From the NCBI GenBank assembly GCA_037447655.1, contig JBBHKE010000880.1, positions 64,001-128,000 of the forward strand: a stretch of 64,000 nt of DNA, in the 5' to 3' direction. Under the pieces are notes generated by a model, which saw only the letters and a program-made list of their open reading frames with translations, searched no databases and was not told where the DNA came from. The translations under genes were made by a program, and so were the position numbers. This DNA comes from Zygnema cylindricum (Eukaryota > Streptophyta > Zygnematophyceae > Zygnematales > Zygnemataceae). Positions 42,460 through 53,101 of this stretch are shown here, one piece after another. Numbering within the stretch: position 1 is the stretch's first letter; every line of letters begins with the position of its first letter.

Positions 42460-42921
42460 TCTCCAGTGACCTTTTGTATTTATAGACCATCTTTGGCGAG
42501 CCATAAAAAACTGCTCAGGGGAACAAATTCAGTGATTATTTTTGCTGCGGACTCAAGGGAGTCCAAGCAACCCACGGTTGTAGTCGGTTAGAGTTTTTTC
42601 TTGCCAAGGTGGCGGGATTTCTGAGGGAAAGTCAAAGTGGGGAATGCTGTCTAAAACACATGTTCAAGCTTTCCATTCTGTGGTGAAACTCAACACACAG
42701 AAAGTCTTCTTTCACAAGGGTGAAGCTGTATACGAGTTTTAATTGTCAAGGTGTCATTCATTTGGGTTTATATAAACTTAGAGTCGCATATTCTTCAGTG
42801 ACTACAACAAGTATGGGGGCTAGAGAGAGGAGGTGGAGGGAGGCTGCCCGTCCTTTTTTTTTACTTTTATACTAACAGATTTACACCTATAAAATACTCT
42901 AGAAATCTATTAATTTCAACA
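42460..42921. repeat. LTR fragments forming a palindrome with 41372
   Basis: 42460-42787 is the plus-oriented 3' half of a family-A LTR. 42788-42921 is the first 130 bp of the same LTR in reverse orientation, ending AATTTCAACA. The start of the LTR at 41372 and 42921 are therefore inverted copies flanking 1.5 kb. Confidence 0.75.
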
Positions 42922-44207
42922 GCGCTAACAAAAATTGTTACCTAAATTACACAAACTGTTAGCGCTAACAAGAATTGTTATTGAAATTACACAAACTGTT
43001 AGCACTAACAAGAATTGTTACCTAACTCACACAAATTATTAGCGCTAACAAGAATTGTAACCTAACTTACACAAACTTTTAGCACAAACAAGAATTGTTA
43101 CCCAAATTACACACTCTGTTAACGCTAACAGGAATTTTTACCTAAGTTACACAAACTGTTAACGCTAACAGGAATTGTTACCTAACTTACAAAAACTATT
43201 AGCGCTAACAGGAATTGTTACCTAAAAAACACAAACTGTTAGGGCTAACAATGGCTGTTATTTAAATAACACAAACTATTAGCTCTGACAAGAATTGTTA
43301 CCTAACTTACACAAACTGTAAGCGCTAACAAGAATTGTTAAATAAACTACACATCTTGTTACCGCTAACAGGGGTTGTTATCTAAATTACACAAACTGTT
43401 AGCGCTAACAAAAATAGTAACCTTACTTTCACAAACTGTTAGGGCTAACAGGAATTGATACCTAACTTACACAAACTGTTAGCACTAACAAGAATTGTTA
43501 CCTTAATAACACAAACAATTAGAGCTAACATCAATTGTAATCTAAATTTCACAAACTGTTAGCGCTAAAAGAATTTTAACCTAACTTACACAAACTATTA
43601 GCTCTAACAAGAATTTTAACTTTACTTACACAAACTATTAGCGCTAACAAGAATTATTACCTAACTTACACAAACTGTTAGCATTAACAGTGATTGTTAC
43701 CTAACTTACACAAACTCTTAGCTCTAACAAGAATTGTTACCTAATTTACACAAACTCTTAGCATTAACAAGAATTGTTATTTAAATTACAAAACTGTTAG
43801 CACTAACAAGAATTGTTATCTACATTACACAAACTGTTAGCGTGAATAGAAATTGTTACCTAACTTACACAAACTGTTAGCATTAACAATGATTGTTACC
43901 TAACTTACACAAACAATTAGCTCTAACAAGAATTTTAACCTAACTTACACAAACTGTTAGCGCTTACAGGAATTTTTGCCTAAATTACACAAACAGTTAG
44001 CTTTAACAAAAATTGTTATCTAAATTACACAAACTGTTAGCCCTAAAAGGAATTGTAACCTAACTTACACAAACTATTAGCGCTAACAAGAATTGTAACC
44101 TAACTTACACAAACTCTTAGCGCTAAGAGGAATTGTAACCTAACTTACACAAACTGTTAACGATAACAAGAATTGTTATTTAAACTACACAAACGGTTAG
44201 CCGGGAC
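42922..44207 (+). repeat. 40-bp minisatellite, array 1
   Basis: About 32 imperfect units of 40 bp. Conserved blocks are CTAACAAGAATTGTTACC, TTACACAAACTGTTAGCG. The unit junction forms the 12-bp palindrome GTTAGCGCTAAC. The array starts at the base after the LTR terminus TTCAACA and ends seven bases before the LTR starting at 44208. No open frame or protein is expected, since 40 is not a multiple of three. Confidence 0.95.
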
Positions 44208-44463
44208 TATTGAAAAGTAATCTTTAGTAAGTCTTAAGAATTTGAGTCGAGTACTTAGAATATTTTTAGGCCACCAATTATTCAATATCAGCTATATTTA
44301 GTGTGGATTTTTAGTATCTCCCTGAATAGTTATCTTTAAGGAAATTAGTGTGTACAGCCACCTATGAATGTAGACGTGAAACTTATCTCCCGGATTTTTT
44401 GGGTCTAGGTATTGTTACTTGACAATTTTTGTCCAAGTACTTAGATTTTTGTCAGTAGATATT
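44208..44463 (+). repeat. Family-B LTR (i), first segment
   Basis: Starts TATTGAAAAGTAA and aligns with 62459-62713. Interrupted after AGTAGATATT by the copia element at 44464. Confidence 0.85.
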
Positions 44464-45414
44464 TGTTATTCTACGACCATTGGAGAAGGTGGAGCGTCAG
44501 TAGTAGTAGTGGAAGTAGACATAATCTCACTCACAGAAGCTTATCAAGAATCCGATCAAACAACCGTTTACTACAGCTCACCAAATCTGACACAATGAAA
44601 CAAACTGCTTCAAACTATACCACTACATAGAATATCACAAAGATTGACAACTCCTAAAGTTTCAGCTCAATTGATCCAACATACACCAAGATACGCAACT
44701 AAGAAGTTTCCCAAAAACAATCTGCATATTACACAGTCTGGAAGTCTGGATACATAAAATGTTCTACGTCCTAAGTCTTATACTCTTCACTCAGTTGTCC
44801 TACTACATAGTGCTGTATCGCCGATACAAGTGTTCCTAAAAGATACGTTCAAAAGAACTAAACTGTCAGTAAGGTCTAAGTGATCCTAATCACGCTAAAA
44901 CTAATCTATCATTGTACAATCAGCATTACTGAGAATCCTGTACAGGTGATTTGTTCAAATTCTTGTCGCCTGGCTTAGTGACTATTGATTGGTTACGCCC
45001 ATCCGCTATTGCAGAACATCTGTTAGCGAGTTACTTAATAATTCACTTATGAATCTCGTCCGTTGACACGATTCATATCAACCCTAGCACTGCAGTCCAA
45101 ATCATGATCTCATCCAAATATCTGCGGCTTCGTAGCAGCTACGATGTCTCATACCAAAAAACAACCGCAGCTGCGTTTGTCTTGTTCCATAGCAACGACA
45201 TTGTTCTGTATCAAAATATCAGCTATTGCGTTTGTCCCGGTGCGTCGCAGGCTGCGTTCGTCCGTACAGACCACATCAAAAATAACCGCAGCTCCACTTG
45301 TTCCATCTGCGTCGCAGCTGCTTGTCAGTACCATTCAAAAACCTGCATTGTGCTTTAAGTGACGACGCGTGTGCTATAAATTTGCTTGAGACTTAAAGCT
45401 TTCCAAATACATCA
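44464..45414 (-). repeat. 3' LTR of family D
   Basis: 951 bp, with minus-strand start TGATGTATTTGG and end AGAATAACA. It contains the gag start ATG like the 5' copy, and CGCAGCTGCG words also present in the solo LTRs. The purine tract TTTAGGGGAG precedes it on the minus strand (45415-45424). Confidence 0.88.
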
Positions 45415-45584
45415 CTCCCCTAAAGCTTTAGACTCAGTATGCCAGCGCAGCTTCGATGTCGAACTAGCGCAGCATCTTAGCATAACAACGTAGCAATTTA
45501 GCAATTTTTGCAATTCACCTAGTCCTACTACATCCACGTTATTGTACTAGCGCAGCATCACACTATAGCAGTGCAGCAACTCAG

Positions 45585-46214
45585 CTATTCACTTAATCCC
45601 ACTGCGTCCCTACACCCCTTCAGCTTAGGAGCAGGAAGAGCTTTAGTGAGCATATCAGCAACCATTTTGAGCATATCCGCAACCATTTTTGCATCAGGCA
45701 AATAACATAATTTAATCACTCTAGAGAAAACTTTTTCTCTTACAAAGTGTAGTCTTACATCCATGTGCTTGCTTTTGAAGTGGTGACTTGGGTTAGAAGC
45801 AATAGCAATGGCAGCCTGGTTATCACAAGAGATTACCTGTGGACCAACATTCATGTATCTCAATTCTTGCAACATGGTTTTCACCCATAGGAGTTCTTTG
45901 AGGGCAGAGCTTGCTGCCATATATTTTGACTCCATCGTCAATTGTGCCGTGACCTTTTGCAGTTTGCTGCTTCAACAGCAAGTCCTGTCCCCAATTTGCA
46001 GAACGAATCTCGTGGTGGATTTTCTGCTTGGCATGTCGCCATAGCTTGCATCACTCCATGTTTGCAGCATCACTTCTCCTCCGCCAAGTGTGAGTTTGAG
46101 GTCTTTGGTTCCTGCCAAGTATCTTACAACTCTTGTTGCTTGCTGCATCACGATCAGATTTCTTCGGATTCTCTAGACTTCTGCTCAGTACCCCAATAGC
46201 TGCAGCAATATCCG
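45585..46214 (-). pseudogene. RNase H of family D
   Basis: Continues from RT across the solo LTR (IAAAIGVLS resumes at about 46209). It includes WSDASYGDMPS, TRFVLQ, ESKYMAASSALKELLW, CDNQAAIAIASNP, KHMDVRLHFVREKV and LTKALPAPKLKG, with a stop at 45585. An eight-codon block MVADMLK is doubled before LTKAL. At least one frameshift lies near 45950. Confidence 0.85.
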
Positions 46215-47196
46215 TGTTGTTTTGAAAAGTTAGTTTCGTGCGTACTAGACAGTTCGTGCATAACTACTAATTGGATTTAACATGGAGGCTTGAATAGATT
46301 CACGGATTTGGGGAGCGAACGGATTGATATAATTAAAGTGACGTAAAAGACTCATTGAATGGTGTGAACAAGCAGTGACAAATAGACGGTGGATCGCGAA
46401 GCGATCTGATGTAAAATAAACGGAATGTTGAAATAGGCTCCGCCAGTACAGAGCAGCTGCGGCGCAGTTAAGTCAACGCATTTGCGGCTATTTTTATGAT
46501 CCGTACGGACAACGCAGCCAGCGCAGCTAGCAGAGCTGAGGATAATATGAATAGGATAGATTTCAAGTAATGATGATTAAACGGTAGTGGTAGCTTAGTA
46601 GTTGCTTAGCGGTAGCTTGGTTTCTGACATACGAATAGTACGGTGTAAATATTTTGTACAACACACGTTTTTCCTTTTTGACTAATTACTTTATTAGAGT
46701 AGATACAAACGGCTGGTATGCCTCCGTACTCTGGGTATAACTTGCAGGACTTAGATTATTTTATGTATCGTAGTCAAGTTTATCAAAGTAATGGCAGACT
46801 GTTATCTGCATCTTTGACCTGCTGGTGTGATCACTCTGTTTGGTGGTTTCATATGAAACTTTGTGGAGTTAATACATCATATATTATCTACATTTGTGTG
46901 AAGTTTTATTGTATTCCAGTATTTCTCTAAGATTCAGTGAACAGTCTAAGTGGTTAGTTTGTGTAGTTGTCAACTACTTTTGGGAAACTCTAGAGCTTAT
47001 ATCTTCTAGATGAAATGGTGGATTTGGCTGTAACTTTGGGAGATCGCATTCTATTTGATATACTGCACATTGGTGCAGTTTGAGGTGATTCTCTTTGTTG
47101 TGGAGTAATCGCTGTTTTCTGAAACACATCTGTTTTTGAGGTTGTCTGTGGGTGTTTCCGTGAGTAATCCATGGCTGAAATAGGCTATGGACAACA
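46215..47196. mobile_element. Solo LTR (family E) inside pol
   Basis: 982 bp, TGTTGT ... ACAACA, flanked by a perfect 5-bp duplication ATCCG (46210-46214, 47197-47201). Removing it with one duplication restores the codons for C-T-R-P-D-I-A-A of the copia RT/RNase H junction. It is an inverted copy of 51683-52660. No internal region is left, so it is a solo LTR. Confidence 0.92.
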
Positions 47197-48015
47197 ATCC
47201 GGACGGGTACAGTTCATGAAATATATTAAAATTCCCACTACCTGTCTGTAAATTATAAGTGTCATAGGATCATCCTCCCCTGACTCAAAAGCTTCACTGA
47301 CAATAACACCCGGTTCTATTTCTTCCCCCTCTAACTTATGCCGAAACTCCATTGGTGTTACACATCCTTTTGCCCCCCGCATTCCATATTCATCCTACAT
47401 GTTTTCAATAGCCTCCCTTTGAGTCAATTTTATTAATCTATTTTACCTGTCCCTCTCTACCTGAATACCCAAAATATATTTTGCCTCACCGAGGTCTTTT
47501 ATCTCAAACCGTGATTTTAAAGCATTTTAAATTTTGTTAATTTCAGCCATTGATTTGCTAACTAATAGTGAATCATCTACGTATACCGCTATATATACTA
47601 TTCCATCCTCACCCTTTAAAACATAGACAGAGTGATCAGAGCTTATCCTTTTAAAACCTAGACCAGTTAAGAATTCATCAAGTTTAAGATTCCATTGCCT
47701 CGGGGCCTGTTTTAGGCCGTACAATGATTTTAGCAGCTTACATACTAGGTGCTCTTTTCCTGGTTCTGCATACATTTTAGGCGGCTGCATGTAAATGGTT
47801 TCCTCTAGTTCTCCATGCAAAAAGGCCGTCTTTACATCCATCTGATGTAATTCCACATCTTCTATAGCAGCTACAGATAGCAAAATCCTAACTGTCGGAA
47901 ATCTTACAACTGGAGAAAATGTTTCTTCAAAGTCAATTCCTTCCTTTTGATTATACCCCTTTGCCACAAGTCTAACCTTGTATCGTTTTATGGTATTATC
48001 TGGGTTTAACTTCAC
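47197..48015 (-). pseudogene. Reverse transcriptase of family D
   Basis: Open from 48015 to 47527 with KRYKVRLVAKGYNQKEGIDF, ETFSPVVRF, HQMDVKTAFLHGELEE (first catalytic Asp), SLYGLKQAPRQW and AVYVDDSLLVSK (YVDD). A stop at 47527 follows, then the 47185-47382 frame with YRQVVGILIYFMNCTRPD, where the solo LTR cuts in. Confidence 0.92.
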
Positions 48016-48453
48016 CTTGAATACCTATTTGCTGCCGATCGCTTTTTGATCCGGAGGAAAGTCCACAAGCTCCCATGTTTGAGCCTCCATGATCGACTTC
48101 ATATCATCGTTTGCCGCCTCGATCCAGTGATTCCGCTCCGGTGATGACAAGGCTTCCCGGATGGTTAGAGGCTCCCTTGAGGCTGCCGAGAAGGCAAAGT
48201 GAAAACTTGCTTGGAGGCGGCTACTAGATCTTCTTTCCCCCGTAAATTATGAGAATGAAATTGTCGGATTCCGTGCGTTACGCTTGTTGCGCTGGTTGCG
48301 ATCCGTAGGCATTGACTGCTGTTGTTGCGCTTCAAAACGAACTTGTTGTGGAACTAGATTATGTTCCGACTCCGGTGTTACCACTGGTGAATTATTCATC
48401 TGTTGGACAATATTATGGATGCTATCTAAAATGACATATTCATGTACTCTTTG

Positions 48454-49290
48454 CTATTTCTGCTGCTCTGTCATTTTGAATAAGTCTATTGAGTCTAGTT
48501 CATCTTTGACAACGTTGTTCCTTGCTACAATGATTTTGTGCCTTTCGAAAACAAAGACTCTATAATCTTTAGAGTTGTCATCATATCCTAACAAAATGCC
48601 CGGCAATCCCTTAGGTTCCATTTTCCATCTATCATTGGACGTATCCAAAATAAAGCATTTACTTCCAAAGACTTTAAATTGACTGACATCCGGTTTTCTT
48701 CCCGTCCAGATTTCATAAAGAGTGGTTTTTACTGATCTTCAACCTATCCTGTTTTTGATATAAACTGCACAATTTAACGCTTCAGCCCATAATTTTGGAT
48801 CCACGTCCTTATCTTCAAGCATGGACCTAGAGCTTTCTGTGATAGTTCTGTTCAGTCTTTCTTAGACCCCATTCTCTTTCGGAGAGTATGGAACAGTGAG
48901 TTTGTGACTGATACCTTCCTTGAGTAAGAAGTTTTCAAACTCTTTTAACGTATATTCCCCGCCATTGTCTGATCTGAGCACCAGAATAGGGCGACCGTGT
49001 AGTTTCTCCGCCCACGCTTTGTAGTGTTGAAAATGAGTGAAGACTTCACTTTTTTCTTTCATGAAGTAGACCTTAGTAAACCTCAAAAAATCATCTGTGA
49101 ATGTAACCATATATTTCATCCCCGTGGCAGATGGTACCTTTGCAGGGCCGAAAACATCAGAATGAATGAGTTGCAAAAGTTTAGTAGACCTGTGTTCAAA
49201 TTCCTGAGGAAACGGTAATCTGTGTATTTTTCCTAGTCCACATCCATCACACGTTTTAGGTTACTGGTTTGACAAAGTGATTCCTTCTAT
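48454..49290 (-). pseudogene. Integrase of family D
   Basis: 48862-49176: LIHSDVFGP (first Asp), FTDDFLRFTKVYF and LRSDNGGEYT (second Asp), running to PYSPKENGV, where a stop falls just before the expected third acidic residue. 48454-48648: PKGLPGILLGYDDNSKDYRV belongs to the integrase C-terminal region. Stops between the pieces. Confidence 0.85.
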
Positions 49291-49291
49291 T

Positions 49292-50770
49292 TTACCAGCA
49301 TTGACCATCTTTTTTCTTACTATTATAATTCATATGGCCTAATCTTTTATGCCACATCTCATCTGAGGATAATGCACCGGGATACAAAACATCATTTTTT
49401 TTATTATCGAGCATATCCATTCGATACATTTTGCTAGCATCTCTTGTCCTCGTAACTGCAATTTTCCCATGTTTGCTAATAACCTGCTTGCCATGTTTTA
49501 GATTGACCTCAAACCCTTTACTTTCTACCAGAGAAGTTGAGAACAATTTTTCCTTAAAATCTGGGACATAGAGAACATTATGAATAGTTCTCTCAACTGC
49601 CTTGCCCTCTATATCAACTAGCAAGGAGACATCACCTACAGCCCGTGTTTGCACACTCATTCCACATGCATAGTAGATATTTTTCTCTGGTGTTGATTTC
49701 AGATTTTTGAAAGCTGCCTTGTTCCAGCATATGTGTGCCGACGCTCCCGTGTCCATTATCCATCCATTGTCTTTTGCGCCTTCTATTGCTGCCGCCATAG
49801 CAAATAGATCATCATCCTCGTTATCGGAGAGCGAAAGAGACTCGTCGTGATAAGATGAAGACGCCGAGAATAGTGCATTTCCTCGTTGAATTGATCTCTT
49901 GAAGCCTTGATGAAATTGGCTTTGGTGCCATCCAGGCCTGTACAGACATGTTTCATTAGCTTTCTTTAGCTTAGGACAGAATTTATATCCATGACCTTTT
50001 TCATTACAATAAAAACAAGCATTGAAAGATCGTCTATTTCCTCTTTGATTGAACTGTCTGAACTGAATCTGATTTTGATTAACCTGATTTCTTTGTTGAT
50101 TATACTGAGCTCTTTTGTCAAATTCTGTGCTAAATGCCTCTACTTGTTTTTCACCATTAAGAATTTTAGAATGTGCTTCCTCTTCCAATATCAAATTAAT
50201 AGCTAACTGTAGTGTCCAGCTAGCTTTATCTTTTTGTTTCAGCCTAACAGACGCTGCTCTCATAATATTAGGAAGACCCCTCATTAGCAAAGCAGCCTGC
50301 TGAAAGTGAGGAAAAGATCCACCTGCACAAGCATGCGAATCTATTAGTATTCAAAATTTATTACAATATTCTGCCATTGTGCCACTCGTGTATTTGTAGT
50401 CCCAAATCCGTCCAGCCAATAATAGTTTTTCTTGAACATTAGCCTTTTCAAAATCATCCTTGAGAGATTTCCAAATATCGTTCGCCTTTTTCATTTTTAT
50501 CCGTGACATAGCCAATTCTTCTGAAATACAAAATTTCAAAATTGACCGAGCTTGCAAATTTTTCTTTGACGAAGATGGATCCGATTTCGCCAGTGAGCCA
50601 TCCAAAATATCCAAAAGATTAACAGTTTCGAAGTGTGTTTAAACCATATCGGCCAAATATGCGTATTTTTCTCCCGAGAAAATAGGAATTTTTGATGACA
50701 GGCCCATAACCTGCTGTTCTACGACCATTGGAGCAGGTGGAGCGTCAGTAGTAGTAGTGGAAGTAGACAT
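49292..50770 (-). pseudogene. Gag and protease of family D
   Basis: Start ATG at 50768-50770 lies in the 5' LTR: MSTSTTTT, then VVEQQVMG across the LTR end and primer site. Gag continues NLLDILDGSL and KKANDIWKSLKDDF, with stops near 50641 and 50348. From 50290 the frame is open for 332 residues: a CFYCNEKGHGYKFC knuckle, the protease site WIMDTGASAHIC, and LSSDEMWHKRLGHMN (GAG-pre-integrase). Confidence 0.9.
50701..50711 (-). promoter_or_regulatory. Primer-binding site, half-tRNA type (family D)
   Basis: Minus strand GGTTATGGGCC, starting at the base after the LTR end ...CAGCA. Identical to the sites at 19738-19748 and 63164-63174. Confidence 0.85.
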
Positions 50771-51664
50771 AATCTCACTCACAGAAGCTTATCAAGAATA
50801 ATATCAAACAACAGTTTACTACAGCTCACCAAATCTGACACAATGAAATAAACTGCTTTAAACTATACCACAGCATAGAATATCATAAACACTGACAACT
50901 CCCAAAGTTTCAGCTCAATTGATCCAACATACACCAAGATACGCAACTAAGAAGTTTCCCAAAAACAATCTGCAGATTACACAGTCTGGAAGTCTGGATA
51001 CATAAAATGTTCTACGTCCTAAGTCTTATACTCTCCACTCGGTTCTCGTACTACATAGTGTTGTACCGCCGATACAAGTGTTCCTAAAAGATACGTCCAA
51101 AAGAACTAAACTGTCAGTAAGGTCTAAGTGCTCCTAATCACGCTAAAACTAATCTATCACTGTACAATCAACATTTATGAGAATCCTGTACAGGTGATTT
51201 GTTCAAATACTTGTCGCCTGGCTTAGTGACAATTGATTGGGTACGTCCATCCGGCTGTTGCGGAACATCTATTAGCGAGTTACTTAATAATTCACTTATG
51301 AATCTCGTCCGTTGACACGATTCATATCAACCCTAGCAGCGCAATCTAAATCATGATCTCATCCAAAAATCTGCGGCTTCGTAGCAGCAACGCTATCTCG
51401 TACCAAAAAACAGCCGCAGCTGCGTTTGTCTTGTTCCATAGCAACGGCGTTCTCCTGTACCAATATATCAACAGTTGCGTTTGTCCCGTTGCGTCGCAGG
51501 CTGCGTTTGTCCGTATAGACCACATCAAAAATAACCGCAGCTGTGCTTGTTCCATCTACGTCGCAGCTGAGTTGTCGGTACCATTCAAAAACCTACACTG
51601 TGCTTCAAATGACGACGCGTGTGCTATAAATTTGCTTTAGACTCAAATCTTTCCAAAAACAACA
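50712..51664 (-). repeat. 5' LTR of family D
   Basis: 953 bp, minus-strand start TGTTGTTTTTGG and end GAACAGCA. High similarity to the 3' LTR over the whole length. Confidence 0.9.
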
Positions 51665-51682
51665 ATATTTAGGTGAACCTTG
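51665..51682 (+). repeat. Family-B LTR (i), middle segment
   Basis: ATATTTAGGTGAACCTTG, equal to 62706-62723. A short piece of the LTR left between the family-D insertion and the second family-E solo LTR. Confidence 0.85.
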
Positions 51683-52660
51683 TGTTGTCCATAGCCTATT
51701 TCAGCCATGGATTACTCACGGAAACACCCACAGACTACCTCAAAAACAGCTGTGTTTCAGACAACACAGATTACCCCACAATAAAAATAATCATATAAAA
51801 CTGCACCAATGTGCAATATACTATAAACAATGTAACCTCCCAAAGTTACAGCCAAATCCACCAAGGCATCTAGAAGATATAAGCTCCAGAGTTTCCCAAA
51901 AGTAGTTGACAGCTTCACAAACCAACCACTTAGACTGTTCACAAAATATTACCGAGATACTTTAATACAATGAAACTTCACACAAATATAAATTCTATAT
52001 TATAAAATACCTCCACAAAGTTTCACATGAAAAAACCAAACAAAGTGATCACACCAACAGGTCAAAGATGCAGAAAACAGTCTGCCATTGCTTTGATAAA
52101 CTTGACTGCGACACTCAAAATATTATAAGTCCTACAATTTATACTCTGAGATTTCACTCTTGAATGTACGGAGGCATACCAGCTGTACGGTATCTACCAT
52201 CTACCTTAACTGTTGTAAGTATACTTGAATAGTTCAAGGTATGTTAATCTGAACAGATCTACACTAATAAACGAATTAGCCAAAAGACAAACCAATGTTG
52301 CTCAGGATATTTACACCGAGATCTTCGTAGTCAATACAAGCCATATTATCCGCATATGCGTTTTTTGTACGGATCATATCAAAATAACCGCAGCTGCGTT
52401 GTCTTGACTGCGTCGCAGCTGCTCCGTACCGGCGGGAATTATTTCAACATTCCGTTTATTTTATATCGGATCGCTTCGCAATCGGCCGTCCATTTGTCAC
52501 TGCTTGTTCACACCACTAAATGAGTCTTTTACGTCTCTTTAATTATATCAATCCGTTTGATCCCCCAATGCGTGAATTTATTCAAACTTTTATATAAAAT
52601 CCAATTAGCAGTTACGCACGAACAGTCTCGTACGCACGAAACTGACTTTTCAAAACAACA
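51683..52660. mobile_element. Solo LTR (family E), second copy
   Basis: 978 bp, TGTTGT ... ACAACA, opposite orientation to 46215-47196. Flanks CCTTG and CCCTG differ by one base, consistent with an aged 5-bp duplication. The uninterrupted counterpart at 62713-62730 supports the insertion point. Confidence 0.85.
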
Positions 52661-53101
52661 CCCTGTAAATACCTTTTAGATGTTTTCTAGATCTTTTAGA
52701 TGTTTTCTAAGTTTTTTGAGTATTTAGTTCAATCAAGATTGATCAATTGAACACAGAATGTACATTCTACACAAGAGTTAAGGAAATGAGAGCACTGAGT
52801 GCAATTTAAGGTGCTTTATGCTCTATTGTCTTTGATTTGCTTGTTGTACATGTTTGTTTGGTTGAAAGACCTCTTTCATTTAGAGTAACATATCTTACAA
52901 TATAGATCTAGTCTACTAGGCATTTCTCTTTAGGTTTGCTTACACTAACATGTCTGATAATGGCTTAGCTCCTGTTGTAAGTGCTCCTATTAGCCTCAGT
53001 GCACCACCTGCTCCTCCAAAGACGAATATCTCGGCTTTTGCAAGTGTGACTCCTAGTGGGAGTGAATCAAAGCCGAGTCTAAATATCGATTACCTTCAAC
53101 A
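52661..53101 (+). repeat. Family-B LTR (i), last segment with gag start
   Basis: Aligns with 62725-63163. From ATG at about 52950 it is open through SAPISLSAPPAPP and SVTPSGSESKPS to the LTR end, about 50 codons of gag N-terminus within the LTR. It ends CTTCAACA at 53101, and the minisatellite follows at the next base in place of a primer site. Confidence 0.85.

Larger units (their letters stand above)
44464..51664 (-). mobile_element. Full-length copia element (family D)
   Basis: 7201 bp, flanked by the 5-bp duplication ATATT (44459-44463 and 51665-51669). LTRs are 50712-51664 (5') and 44464-45414 (3'), each of TG..CA form. The order gag, protease, integrase, RT, RNase H defines Ty1/copia (Pseudoviridae-type). 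It is split in pol by a 982-bp solo LTR. Several stops make it inactive, but its structure is complete and it could have been mobilised in trans. Confidence 0.92.

Noticed and set aside
46718-46930. 70-codon frame within the solo LTR
   Set aside because: The inverted copy at 51.68-52.66 kb does not keep the frame.
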